DNA of 17,413 bases from an uncultured Prevotellaceae bacterium (GCA_902771155.1 CACXVS010000032.1:54334-71746), one strand, 5' to 3'. Positions 6,706-15,086 are shown, counted from the stretch's first letter. Translations and numbers: made by a program. The notes: generated by a model from the letters alone, not told the origin.

Positions 6706-6802
6706 AAGGAGTTCAAGGAGTTCTGCTATTAAGGAGTTCAAGGAGTTCAAGGAGTTCAAGGAGTTCAAGGAGTTCAGGGAGTTCAGGGAGTTCAGGGAGT
6801 TC
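6706..6802. repeat. 9-bp minisatellite (AAGGAGTTC, ten copies)
   Basis: Two units at 6706-6723, a 7-bp break, then eight units at 6731-6802: five AAGGAGTTC followed by three AGGGAGTTC. The same unit appears inverted downstream at 6831-6845 (GTCTTGAACTCCTT), followed by two further CTCCTT-containing units. The distal 13 bp at 6796-6808 are perfectly complementary to 6831-6843. No gene is involved. Confidence 0.95.
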
Positions 6803-6881
6803 AAGACAATAGTTCTGCGGATTCAAGTAATGTCTTGAACTCCTTGTCTCCTTGTCTCCTTATAAAAAAACACCTTATTCC

Positions 6882-6916
6882 TTTGGTTTTTCTCTCATTT
6901 ATTCGTAACTTTGCAC
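6882..6916 (+). promoter_or_regulatory. Consensus promoter of serS
   Basis: TTTG (6882-6885), 20 nt, then TAACTTTGCAC (6906-6916): a full match to the Bacteroidetes consensus. The expected leader is about 35 nt. Confidence 0.85.
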
Positions 6917-6954
6917 GCTAGAAAGTAAATTAAACAAATAAATACGTATTTAAA

Positions 6955-8274
6955 ATGTTAACACTGAAACTCATCAATGAGGAAACCGAACGCGTGATTC
7001 GCGGTTTGGAGAAAAAGCACTTCCCTAATGCCAAGGAAGCAATCGACCAGGTATTGGCCGTTGACAAGAAGCGCCGTGAGGCACAACAGGAACTCGACCG
7101 CTCGCTCAACGAGCAGAAGCAGTTGTCGAGTCAGATCGGAGCCCTGATGAAACAGGGTAAGAAAGACGAGGCCGAGCAGGTAAAGGCCCAGGTAGCCGCG
7201 CTCAAGGAAAAATCGAAGGAGCTCGACGACACGATGGCCAAGGCTCAGGAGGAGATGACCACTCTGCTCTGTCAGATTCCCAACATCCCCTACGACGAGG
7301 TGCCCGAGGGTCGTGCCGCAGAGGACAACCACGTGGTGAAGAGTAACCTGAAGGAGTGCACGCCTGAGGATACCGTTGGTAACTGGGATGTGAACCCCTC
7401 GTTGGGCATCGCCAATCCCCTGCCCCACTGGGAACTCGCCAAGAAATACAATCTCATCGACTTCGATCTGGGTGTGAAGATTACGGGAGCCGGTTTCCCC
7501 GTGTATATCGGCAAAGGTGCCCAGTTGCAGAGAGCGCTGATCAACTTCTTCCTGGCTGAGGCCAACAAGGCCGGTTATACAGAGATCATGCCCCCCACGG
7601 TGGTGAATCAGGCCTCAGGTTACGGCACGGGTCAGCTGCCCGATAAGGAGGGACAGATGTATCACTGCGAGGTGGACGACTTCTACCTGATTCCCACGGC
7701 CGAGGTGCCCGTTACGAATATCTATCGCGACGTGATCCTCGACGAGAAGGATCTGCCTATCAAGAACTGTGCCTATACTGAGTGTTTCCGTAGGGAGGCT
7801 GGTTCGTATGGTAAGGACGTTCGTGGCCTGAACCGTCTGCACGAGTTCTCGAAGATTGAGATTGTGCGCATCGACAAGCCCGAGCACTCTAAGGAGAGCC
7901 ATAAGGAGATGCTGGAGCATGTGGAGGGCTTGCTGAAGAAGTTGGAGCTTCCCTATCGCATTCTGCTGTTATGCGGTGGTGATCAGAGTTTTACGAGTGC
8001 CATCTGCTACGACTTCGAGGTGTATTCAGAGGCTCAGGGTCGTTGGCTCGAGGTATCATCGGTATCCAATTTCGACACCTATCAGGCCAACCGTCTGAAG
8101 TGCCGCTATCGTCCTGAGGGCTCCAAGAAGCCAGAGTTATGTCACACGCTGAACGGTTCGGCTCTCGCCCTGCCTCGTATCGTGGCTGCTCTGCTTGAGA
8201 ACAACCAGACGGAGAATGGCATCAAGATTCCCGCCGCCCTCGTTCCATACATGGGATGTGATGTAATTGACTAA
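6955..8274 (+). CDS. serS: Seryl-tRNA synthetase
   Basis: This 439-residue class II synthetase charges tRNA-Ser, and tRNA-Sec where present, with serine. Residues of about 27-105 form the long antiparallel coiled-coil arm that grips the variable arm of tRNA-Ser. The catalytic core shows motif 2 (TECFRREAGSYGKDVRGLNRLHEF, residues 275-298), the GRWLEVSSVSNF segment (362-373) and motif 3 (HTLNGSALALPRIVAA, 397-412). Length and start are normal for the family. It is preceded by its own consensus promoter and separated from rpmA by a terminator and minisatellite. The next gene follows 27 nt after the stop, so it may head a longer transcript. Confidence 0.97.
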   Translation: MLTLKLINEETERVIRGLEKKHFPNAKEAIDQVLAVDKKRREAQQELDRSLNEQKQLSSQIGALMKQGKKDEAEQVKAQVAALKEKSKELDDTMAKAQEEMTTLLCQIPNIPYDEVPEGRAAEDNHVVKSNLKECTPEDTVGNWDVNPSLGIANPLPHWELAKKYNLIDFDLGVKITGAGFPVYIGKGAQLQRALINFFLAEANKAGYTEIMPPTVVNQASGYGTGQLPDKEGQMYHCEVDDFYLIPTAEVPVTNIYRDVILDEKDLPIKNCAYTECFRREAGSYGKDVRGLNRLHEFSKIEIVRIDKPEHSKESHKEMLEHVEGLLKKLELPYRILLLCGGDQSFTSAICYDFEVYSEAQGRWLEVSSVSNFDTYQANRLKCRYRPEGSKKPELCHTLNGSALALPRIVAALLENNQTENGIKIPAALVPYMGCDVID

Positions 8275-8301
8275 ATTAACTTCGACCTAAACTAAGCAAA
8301 A

Positions 8302-10659
8302 ATGAATAAAATCGTAAGAAAAGAACAGTTCTCCGAGAAGGTATTCCTTTTCGAGATTGAGGCTCCGCTGATTGCCAAGAGCCGTAAGGCTGGTAACTTC
8401 GTGATTGTACGCGTAGGCAAGAAAGGTGAGCGTATGCCTCTGACCATCGCAGCTGCCGACATCGAGAAGGGCACTATCACACTGGTGGTCCAGATGGTGG
8501 GTCTTTCATCGAAGAAACTCTGTGCGCTCAACGAGGGCGACTATGTGACAGATGTTGTTGGTCCTCTGGGCAATCCCACGAAGATCGAGAAATACGGTAC
8601 GGTGGTCTGTGCCGGCGGTGGTCTCGGTGTGGCTCCCATGTTGCCGATTATCCAGGCTCTGAAGGCTGCAGGCAACCGTGTACTCTCTGTGATGGCTGGT
8701 CGCTCGAAGGATCTGATTATCCTTGAGGACAAGGTTCGTGAGAGCTCTGACGAGGTGATCATCATGACCGACGACGGCTCGTATGGCGAAAAGGGCGTGG
8801 TGACCGTTGGTATGGAGAAGTTCTTCGAGCAGGAGCACGTGGACAAGGTGTTCGCTATCGGTCCTCCCATCATGATGAAGTTCTCGAACCTCACGGCTCA
8901 GAAGCACAATATCCCCTGCGAGGTATCGCTGAACACGATTATGGTGGACGGAACGGGTATGTGCGGTGCTTGCCGACTGACGATTGGTGGCAAGACCAAG
9001 TTCGTCTGCATCGACGGTCCTGAGTTCGACGGTGCCCTCGTGGATTGGGACGAGATGTTCAAGCGTATGGGTACCTTCAAGCGCGAGGAGCAGGAGGAAC
9101 TGGCTCACTTCGAGGAGCACCTTGACTCGATTGAAGAAGGAAAATTGAATATTGAAAAGCCTGCCACAGACGTGGTGATGGACAGCGATCCTACCAATGA
9201 TACAATTGATGTGCTCACAGACCGTGATGCAGAGTGGCGTAAGGATCTTCGTGCTTCGATGAAGCCGAAGGAGCGCACTCAGATTGAGCGTGTCATCATG
9301 CCTGAGCTCGACCCCGTCTATCGTGCCACCACTCGTCTGGAAGAGGTGAACATCGGTCTCACGAAGGAGATGGCGATGACTGAGGCCAAGCGTTGTCTCG
9401 ACTGTGCTAAGCCCAGTTGCGTGGAGGGTTGTCCTGTGAACATCAATATCCCGTCGTTTATCAAGAATATCGAGCGTGGTCAGTTCTTGGCTGCGGCTAA
9501 GGTTCTGAAGAACACCTCTGCCCTACCCGCCGTCTGTGGTCGTGTATGTCCTCAGGAGAAGCAGTGCGAGAGCAAGTGTATCCACCTGAAGATGAACGAG
9601 CCTGCTGTGGCTATCGGCTATCTGGAGCGCTTCGCCGCAGACTTCGAGCGCGAGAGCGGAAATATCAGTCTGCCTGAGATTGCACCAGCCAACGGCATCA
9701 AGATTGCAGTGGTGGGTTCTGGTCCTGCCGGACTCTCGTTTGCTGGCGATATGGTGAAGAAGGGTTACGACGTGTATGTCTTCGAGGCCCTGCACGAGAT
9801 CGGCGGTGTGCTGAAGTATGGTATCCCTGAGTTCCGTTTGCCCAATAAGATCGTGGATGTGGAAATCGAGAACCTCGCTAAGATGGGTGTTCACTTCCAG
9901 ACCGACGTCATCGTGGGTAAGACCATCAGCGTGGAGCAACTTGAGGCTCAGGGCTTTAAGGGTATCTTCGTAGGCTCTGGTGCCGGTCTGCCTAATTTCA
10001 TGAATATCCCAGGCGAGAACTCGATCAACATCATGTCGTCGAACGAGTATCTGACTCGTGTGAACCTGATGGATGCGGCTAACCCCAAGACCGACACCCC
10101 GTTGAACCCCGCCAAGAGCGTACTCGTGGTGGGTGGTGGTAACACGGCTATGGACTCTTGTCGTACCGCCAAGCGTCTGGGTGCAGAGGTTACACTGGTT
10201 TATCGCCGTTCTGAGGTTGAGATGCCTGCCCGTCTGGAGGAGGTGAAGCACGCCAAGGAGGAAGGTATCAACTTCCTGACACTGCATAATCCTATCGAGT
10301 ACATCGCTGATGAGACGGGTGCCGTTAAGCAGGCCGTACTTCAGGTGATGGAACTGGGTGAGCCCGATGCTTCAGGTCGTCGCAGTCCTGTACCCGTTGA
10401 GGGCAAGACGGTGACTCTCGATGTCGATCAGGTCATCGTGGCCGTTGGTGTATCTCCCAACCCACTCGTTCCGAAGTCTATCCAGGGACTCGAACTTGGT
10501 CGCAAGAACACGATTGCCGTCAACGACGACATGCAGTCTTCACGTGCCGAGATCTTCGCTGGTGGCGACATCGTGCGTGGTGGTGCAACGGTGATTCTCG
10601 CTATGGGTGATGGTCGTCGTGCAGCCCTGAATATGGACAAGCACCTGAAGGGAAATTGA
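8302..10659 (+). CDS. Fused ferredoxin:NADP oxidoreductase (NfnA/PyrK-like) and GltD/NfnB-like flavoprotein
   Basis: One 785-residue chain joins two normally separate subunits. Residues 1-280 are an NfnA/PyrK-type reductase with a flavin/NAD fold (RMPLTIAA, GGGLGVAPM at 105-113) and [2Fe-2S] cysteines C221, C224 and C236; in NfnA the fourth ligand is Asp, and D216 is nearby. Residues from about 310 to 785 are the NADPH-dependent glutamate-synthase small-subunit/NfnB type. They have two [4Fe-4S] cysteine sets (C365, C368, C373, C377; C412, C416, C422, C426), an FAD motif VGSGPAGLS (471-479), an NADPH motif VVGGGNTAMDS (609-619) and a C-terminal FAGGDIVRGGATV. Databases often label this fusion DHOD B NAD-binding subunit/glutamate synthase. 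Electron bifurcation between NADH, ferredoxin and NADPH is the likely role, rather than glutamate synthesis, because no GltB is present. An ATTGAA heptamer block lies in the linker. Confidence 0.92.
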   Translation: MNKIVRKEQFSEKVFLFEIEAPLIAKSRKAGNFVIVRVGKKGERMPLTIAAADIEKGTITLVVQMVGLSSKKLCALNEGDYVTDVVGPLGNPTKIEKYGTVVCAGGGLGVAPMLPIIQALKAAGNRVLSVMAGRSKDLIILEDKVRESSDEVIIMTDDGSYGEKGVVTVGMEKFFEQEHVDKVFAIGPPIMMKFSNLTAQKHNIPCEVSLNTIMVDGTGMCGACRLTIGGKTKFVCIDGPEFDGALVDWDEMFKRMGTFKREEQEELAHFEEHLDSIEEGKLNIEKPATDVVMDSDPTNDTIDVLTDRDAEWRKDLRASMKPKERTQIERVIMPELDPVYRATTRLEEVNIGLTKEMAMTEAKRCLDCAKPSCVEGCPVNINIPSFIKNIERGQFLAAAKVLKNTSALPAVCGRVCPQEKQCESKCIHLKMNEPAVAIGYLERFAADFERESGNISLPEIAPANGIKIAVVGSGPAGLSFAGDMVKKGYDVYVFEALHEIGGVLKYGIPEFRLPNKIVDVEIENLAKMGVHFQTDVIVGKTISVEQLEAQGFKGIFVGSGAGLPNFMNIPGENSINIMSSNEYLTRVNLMDAANPKTDTPLNPAKSVLVVGGGNTAMDSCRTAKRLGAEVTLVYRRSEVEMPARLEEVKHAKEEGINFLTLHNPIEYIADETGAVKQAVLQVMELGEPDASGRRSPVPVEGKTVTLDVDQVIVAVGVSPNPLVPKSIQGLELGRKNTIAVNDDMQSSRAEIFAGGDIVRGGATVILAMGDGRRAALNMDKHLKGN
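9130..9158. repeat. ATTGAA-type heptamer block inside the flavoprotein linker
   Basis: ATTGAAG, AATTGAATATTGAAAA and similar units encode IEEGKLNIEK (residues 277-286), exactly between the two fused enzyme halves. The sequence resembles the heptamer repeats at 5832-5859, 10653-10670 and 11051-11080. Confidence 0.5.
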
Positions 10660-10670
10660 AAATTGAAAAT
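10653..10670. repeat. ATTGAAA heptamers at the flavoprotein/ttcA junction
   Basis: AAATTGAAAATTGAAAAT supplies the last codons and the stop (TGA at 10657-10659) of the upstream gene and ends just before the ttcA ATG. Confidence 0.6.
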
Positions 10671-10673
10671 GAT

Positions 10674-11504
10674 ATGGAGAGCCGTCGCCTGGAGAAGCGT
10701 TTGAACGAACGGTTTGTCAAGGCGATGGCTACTTATCATCTGATAGAAGACGATGACCGTATCCTCGTGGGACTCTCAGGTGGAAAGGACTCCCTCCTGC
10801 TACTCGAACTATTGGCAAAGCGCAGCAAGATTGAGCACCCGCGATTTACCGTAGAGGCCCTGCATGTGAGGATGGAGAACATCCACTACGAAACGGACAC
10901 CAGTTATCTGCAAGCCTTCTGTGATGCCCTGGGTGTGAAGCTTCACGTTAAGACCACCCGTTTTGAAACTATTGAAGATGGAGGATTCTTGGACGAGCCA
11001 AGCGGCAAAGCCGAGCGGAAAATGGAAAGCGACGAGCGTACAGCTGAGCAATCTTCAATATTCAATCTTCAATCTTCAATAAGAAGAAAACAAAAGCAAC
11101 CTTGTTTTCTATGCTCGTGGAACCGTCGTAAACAGATGTTCAATCTGGCCCAGGAACTTGGCTGCAACAAGATTGCCCTCGGGCATCATCAGGACGATCT
11201 CATCCACACGGCACTGATGAACCTGATGTATCAAGGTCGTTTTGGAACGATGCCGGCCAGTCTGAAGATGCGCAAGATGCCATTGACGATTATTCGTCCA
11301 CTCTGTATGATAGAGGAACAAGACATCAAAGCCTACGCAGAGATGCAGGGTTATCAGAAACAGAAAAAACAATGTCCCTACGAGACAGACTCGCACCGTT
11401 CAGACATCAAACGACTCTACGAAACGATGGAACAAATGAATCCTGAGGTGAGATACAGTATCTGGAGAGCCATCGAATCGGACAACAGACTCATTGAAGA
11501 ATAA
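10674..11504 (+). CDS. ttcA: TtcA-like tRNA 2-thiocytidine synthetase (PP-loop ATPase)
   Basis: The 276-residue protein has the PP-loop motif SGGKDS (residues 35-40), the CFLC pair (C144, C147) followed by WNRRK, the GHHQDD segment (170-175) and a third conserved cysteine in KQCPYE (C234). This is the pattern of TtcA, which uses ATP and a [4Fe-4S] cluster held by three cysteines to thiolate C32 of some tRNAs. An upstream TTG (10656) overlaps the preceding stop, but I prefer the ATG at 10674 because MESRRLEKRL is the natural start and the DNA before it is a heptamer repeat. Residues of about 100-141, just before CFLC, are an unusual low-complexity insert partly made of ATCTTCA heptamers; relatives usually pass directly to the cysteine motif. 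The frame stays open, so it is probably functional. Confidence 0.88.
   Translation: MESRRLEKRLNERFVKAMATYHLIEDDDRILVGLSGGKDSLLLLELLAKRSKIEHPRFTVEALHVRMENIHYETDTSYLQAFCDALGVKLHVKTTRFETIEDGGFLDEPSGKAERKMESDERTAEQSSIFNLQSSIRRKQKQPCFLCSWNRRKQMFNLAQELGCNKIALGHHQDDLIHTALMNLMYQGRFGTMPASLKMRKMPLTIIRPLCMIEEQDIKAYAEMQGYQKQKKQCPYETDSHRSDIKRLYETMEQMNPEVRYSIWRAIESDNRLIEE
11051..11078. repeat. ATCTTCA heptamers inside ttcA
   Basis: Four units (ATCTTCA, ATATTCA, ATCTTCA, ATCTTCA) encode about residues 127-135 (SSIFNLQSS) of the ttcA insert. Confidence 0.8.
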
Positions 11505-11516
11505 CCAACAGAAGAT

Positions 11517-12674
11517 ATGACGCTTAAGAAACTGACTATATTGATGATCGCACTCCTTTTGCCGCTCTCTATGAGCGCGCAGAAGAAAAAGAGACGTGTG
11601 GTGAAGAAGCCCGTCGTTGAGGAACCTCAGGAGGATCCACGTATCACCAATATGCGTGAGATGACTCAGCAGATTGTCATCATCGACAGCATCGTGACGG
11701 ACAAGGATATGTTTCTGGCGCATCTCAGACTGTCGAACGAAACTGGTCGTTTGCTCACGACGCAGGAATTCTTGGGAAAGGCCGACACTACCTGCGTGTT
11801 TGTCAATGAGATGGGAAACAAGGCCTATTTCAGTCAACCCGTCTCAGGAAGTCAACAGTTATATACCAGCGACAAACTGGGTCTGGAATGGAGTCAACCC
11901 CAACTTGTGCAAGGCATCAACGAAGGTATCAGCGAGGCAGCCTACCCCTTTATGCTTACTGACGGTACGACGTTCTACTTCGCTGGTAAGGGCGAAGAGA
12001 GCATCGGTGGATACGACATCTTCATGACACGATACAATTCTCATACGGGTCGTTTCCTCACCCCTGAGAATATGGGTATGCCCTTCAACTCAGAGGCTAA
12101 CGACTATATGTATGCCATCGACGAGTTTAACCATATAGGCTACTTCGTCAGCGACCGTCGTCAACCAGAGGGAAAGGTGTGCATCTACATCTTCATCCCT
12201 TCAGAGCGGCGCATGACCTACGATCCTTCAAACTATACAGAACAGCAGATTCGTGACTTTGCCGATATCACTTGTATCTCAGACACTTGGGGTAATGGCT
12301 CAGAGCGCAAGGCAGCACTGGCACGACTGAAGAATATGGTTACCCCGATAAAGGGGGTGAACAAGGCCAATCACTCGGAGAGCAATCAGGCATTCGTCAT
12401 CAACGATGCCCTCTCCTACTTGAGCGCCAACGACTTCCGTTCGCCTGAGGCAGCAAGGCTTTACAAGCAACTCATTGACGAGCGCCAGCAACTTGATCTT
12501 TTCAATGCTCAACTCGGCCAGGCGCGCTCTGATTATGCCAAGGCCAACGGTTCCCAACGTCAGACTATGCGAAGTGAGATACTGAAGGCAGAGAAGGATC
12601 AGGAGTCGCGTTATGCCCGTATCAGGCAACTTGAAAAGCAGATACGACAAGCAGAATTACATTTTATCAACTAA
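11517..12674 (+). CDS. Secreted PD40 (WD40-like beta-propeller) repeat protein with C-terminal coiled coil
   Basis: The 385-residue protein begins with a Sec signal peptide (hydrophobic residues 6-18, cleavage probably after A21 in SMSA-Q), followed by a highly basic KKKRRVVKK stretch. The middle (about residues 110-230) contains PD40/TolB-type beta-propeller units: AYFSQPVSGSQQLYTSD, GTTFYFAGKGEESIGGYDIF and HIGYFVSDRRQPEGKVCIYIF. The last 75 residues or so are predicted coiled coil (LIDERQQL...LEKQIRQAEL). In Bacteroidetes such PD40 proteins sit in the periplasm or outer envelope, sometimes joined to OmpA domains; none is seen here. The gene begins 12 nt after ttcA and ends 13 nt before the phosphorylase, so it is probably in the same operon. 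A specific role cannot be read. Confidence 0.85.
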   Translation: MTLKKLTILMIALLLPLSMSAQKKKRRVVKKPVVEEPQEDPRITNMREMTQQIVIIDSIVTDKDMFLAHLRLSNETGRLLTTQEFLGKADTTCVFVNEMGNKAYFSQPVSGSQQLYTSDKLGLEWSQPQLVQGINEGISEAAYPFMLTDGTTFYFAGKGEESIGGYDIFMTRYNSHTGRFLTPENMGMPFNSEANDYMYAIDEFNHIGYFVSDRRQPEGKVCIYIFIPSERRMTYDPSNYTEQQIRDFADITCISDTWGNGSERKAALARLKNMVTPIKGVNKANHSESNQAFVINDALSYLSANDFRSPEAARLYKQLIDERQQLDLFNAQLGQARSDYAKANGSQRQTMRSEILKAEKDQESRYARIRQLEKQIRQAELHFIN

Positions 12675-12687
12675 CAATATCAAATCT

Positions 12688-13563
12688 ATGAGTAAGAAAC
12701 ATTTTCCAGCATCCGAACTGATTATCAATGCCGATGGCTCTTGTTTCCATCTGCATCTGAAGCCAGAACAGTTGGCCGACAAGGTGATCCTTGTGGGTGA
12801 TCCTGATCGTGTAACTACCGTTGCTGCTCATTTCGACTCGAAAGAGTGCGAGGTCAGCAGTCGTGAGTTCCATACCATTACTGGTACGTATAAAGGCAAG
12901 CGCATCACGGTGCAGAGTCATGGTATCGGCTGCGATAACATCGATATCGTGGTCAACGAGCTCGACACACTGGCCAATATCGACTACCAGACTCGTGAGG
13001 AGAAAGATGAACACCGCTCGCTGACAATGGTGCGCATCGGTACCTGTGGCGGTCTGCAACCATTCACACCAACTGGTTGCTTTATCGCCTCAGTCAAGAG
13101 CATCGGTTTCGATGGTCTGCTGAACTATTACGCAGGTCGTAATGTGGTTTGTGACATCGATATGGAGAAAGCATTCACAAAGCACATGCAGTGGGATCCC
13201 ATCAAGGGTGCGCCTTATGTGGCACTGGCTGATGAGGAACTCATCGACCAGATTGCAGGCGACGATATGGTGCGTGGATATACGATTTCCTGTGGCGGAT
13301 TCTATGGTCCTCAGGGTCGTGTGCTTCGTGCCGACATCGCCGACCCCAAGCAGAACGAGAAGATTGAGGCTTTCGAATACGATGGCATGAAGATCTGTAA
13401 CTTCGAGATGGAATCTTCGGCTGTGGCTGGTATGGCTTCGTTGTTGGGCCATCGTGCTATGACCTGCTGTATGGTCATCGCCAACCGTTACACCACAGAG
13501 ATGAATACGGAGTATAAGAACTCCATTGATACACTCATCGAAAAAGTTCTCGACCGCATCTAA
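12688..13563 (+). CDS. udp: Uridine phosphorylase (nucleoside phosphorylase family)
   Basis: The 291-residue protein is a PNP_UDP_1 family phosphorylase. Visible landmarks are the phosphate-binding GDPDR (residues 37-41), VRIGTCGG (115-122), GPQGRV (207-212) and the nucleoside-binding NFEMESSA (238-245). The Q and R in GPQGR correspond well to the uracil-contacting Gln-Arg of E. coli Udp (YPGQERYD), favouring uridine or a related pyrimidine nucleoside over purines. It would cleave uridine with phosphate into uracil and ribose-1-phosphate in salvage. I chose the ATG at 12688; an upstream ATG at 12613 lies inside the preceding gene. Its TAA stop is immediately followed by the mnmE ATG, indicating co-transcription and probable translational coupling. 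Confidence 0.9.
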   Translation: MSKKHFPASELIINADGSCFHLHLKPEQLADKVILVGDPDRVTTVAAHFDSKECEVSSREFHTITGTYKGKRITVQSHGIGCDNIDIVVNELDTLANIDYQTREEKDEHRSLTMVRIGTCGGLQPFTPTGCFIASVKSIGFDGLLNYYAGRNVVCDIDMEKAFTKHMQWDPIKGAPYVALADEELIDQIAGDDMVRGYTISCGGFYGPQGRVLRADIADPKQNEKIEAFEYDGMKICNFEMESSAVAGMASLLGHRAMTCCMVIANRYTTEMNTEYKNSIDTLIEKVLDRI

Positions 13564-14952
13564 ATGAACGATACCATCTGCGCACTTGCAACTGCCTCTG
13601 GTGGTGCTATTGGAATTATAAGAATCTCAGGCCCTCAGGCGCTTGAGATTCTTTCTCACATCTTCTCCAAGGACCTCTCGCAAGCAGAGCCTTACACCAT
13701 TCACTATGGGCAGATTATTCAGAAACTTCCCTTTTCCGATGAGGATGGACTAAAGGTAGAGGCCAAACAAGTCATCGACGAAGTCCTCGTTTCCGTCTTC
13801 CGTGCCCCCCACTCTTACACTGGTGAAGACTGCGCAGAAATCAGTTGTCACGGCTCGCGCTATATATTGAACAAGGTGTTGGCCTTGCTCATTGAGAACG
13901 GTTGTCGCCAGGCCAATCCCGGAGAATATACCATGCGTGCTTATCTCAATGGTAAGATGGACCTCTCACAGGCTGAAGCCGTTGCTGATCTTATTGCCTC
14001 CTCCAATAAAGCCACCCATCAGATGGCAATGAGTCAACTGCGAGGCCGATTCTCTTCACAGTTGGCACAACTTCGAGAACAACTATTAAAACTCACGTCT
14101 CTGCTCGAACTCGAACTCGACTTCTCCGACCACGAAGACCTCGAATTTGCCGATCGAAGCGAACTCCTGGAACTTGCTAAAACGATTGATCAACATATTG
14201 TCCATCTAGCTAAGAGCTTTGAAACAGGACAAGCACTCAAACAGGGCATTCCTGTGGCTATCATCGGAAAAACCAATGTGGGGAAGTCAACACTTCTCAA
14301 CCAACTTATTGACGATGACCGGGCCATAGTCTCGAATGTACACGGAACAACCCGTGATACCATCGAAGAGACAATGGAGATCAACGGCGTACTGTTCCGT
14401 TTCATTGATACGGCTGGTATCCGTGACACCTCTGATACTGTGGAACGTATTGGTATCGATCGCACTTACACAGCCATCGAAAAAGCCCGAATAGTTATCT
14501 GGTTGTTAGACGGCAGACCATCGGAAACTGAATATCAGGAAATAAAAAAACTAATAAAAGGGAAAAGATACATACCTGTCCACAACAAGGCCGACTTGGT
14601 TGATATGAAAACTTTTGCCCCTTATTTCCTTCCTCTGACAATGATAAGTGCAAAGACGGGTTATGGCATACCCAACTTGAAGCGACGCATCTATGAAGAA
14701 GCCCAAATAGCTGGTCTGACGGCTAACGATTCTGACATTATTGTTACTAACGCCCGGCATTACGATGCCTTACTTCGGGCCCATGAGAGTGTCCTGCGTG
14801 TCATCGACGAACTTCAAATGCATCTTAGCGGAGACCTGCTCTCTGAAGATCTCCGCCAGACCATCGACATCCTCTCAGAGATCACCGGTGGTCAGATTAC
14901 TCCCAACGAAGTATTAGAAAATATTTTCAAAAACTTCTGCGTGGGAAAGTGA
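13564..14952 (+). CDS. mnmE: tRNA uridine-5-carboxymethylaminomethyl modification GTPase MnmE
   Basis: The 462-residue protein shows the full MnmE layout. The N-terminal tetrahydrofolate-binding domain starts MNDTICALATASGGAIGIIRIS. The helical domain holds an inserted G domain with G1 GKTNVGKS (235-242), G2 GTTRDT (261-266), G3 DTAG (282-285) and G4 NKAD (341-344), and the chain ends in the catalytic CVGK (C459). With MnmG it modifies the wobble uridine of several tRNAs. Length is normal. It starts directly after the udp stop codon with no gap and no separate promoter. No clear terminator follows; the next 130 nt are AT-rich and contain repeats of a decayed locus. Confidence 0.97.
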   Translation: MNDTICALATASGGAIGIIRISGPQALEILSHIFSKDLSQAEPYTIHYGQIIQKLPFSDEDGLKVEAKQVIDEVLVSVFRAPHSYTGEDCAEISCHGSRYILNKVLALLIENGCRQANPGEYTMRAYLNGKMDLSQAEAVADLIASSNKATHQMAMSQLRGRFSSQLAQLREQLLKLTSLLELELDFSDHEDLEFADRSELLELAKTIDQHIVHLAKSFETGQALKQGIPVAIIGKTNVGKSTLLNQLIDDDRAIVSNVHGTTRDTIEETMEINGVLFRFIDTAGIRDTSDTVERIGIDRTYTAIEKARIVIWLLDGRPSETEYQEIKKLIKGKRYIPVHNKADLVDMKTFAPYFLPLTMISAKTGYGIPNLKRRIYEEAQIAGLTANDSDIIVTNARHYDALLRAHESVLRVIDELQMHLSGDLLSEDLRQTIDILSEITGGQITPNEVLENIFKNFCVGK

Positions 14953-14975
14953 TTTTTTGCAAAGAAAAGCATACT

Positions 14976-15076
14976 ATCTGCAAATATAGCTCGTAAATCA
15001 CATCATTTCAAGCATTTATAATTAAGTCTATTTTTGCAGATTTTTGACTTTTAACTTCGATATTTGCAGATTTTTG
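14976..15076. repeat. TTTGCAGATTTTTG direct repeats with an inverted half-copy
   Basis: TTTGCAGATTTTTG occurs at 15033-15046 and 15063-15076 (30-bp period). An inverted ATCTGCAAATAT lies at 14976-14987. They stand just upstream of the truncated ATPase remnant, where its promoter or operator would be expected. Confidence 0.6.
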
Positions 15077-15086
15077 CACGTTTTTC

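Noticed and set aside
6595..6804. 69-codon minus-strand frame made of repeated Asn-Ser-Leu
   Set aside because: It is only the translation of the 9-bp minisatellite and the rpmA terminator; a 9-bp unit necessarily leaves a frame open.
9523..10287. 254-codon open frame on the minus strand
   Set aside because: It lies wholly inside the well-supported flavoprotein gene, has no family features, and is a product of codon bias on the opposite strand.
12613..12687. 25-codon upstream extension of the uridine phosphorylase
   Set aside because: It overlaps the end of the PD40 gene; the family start MSKKHFPASEL is at 12688.
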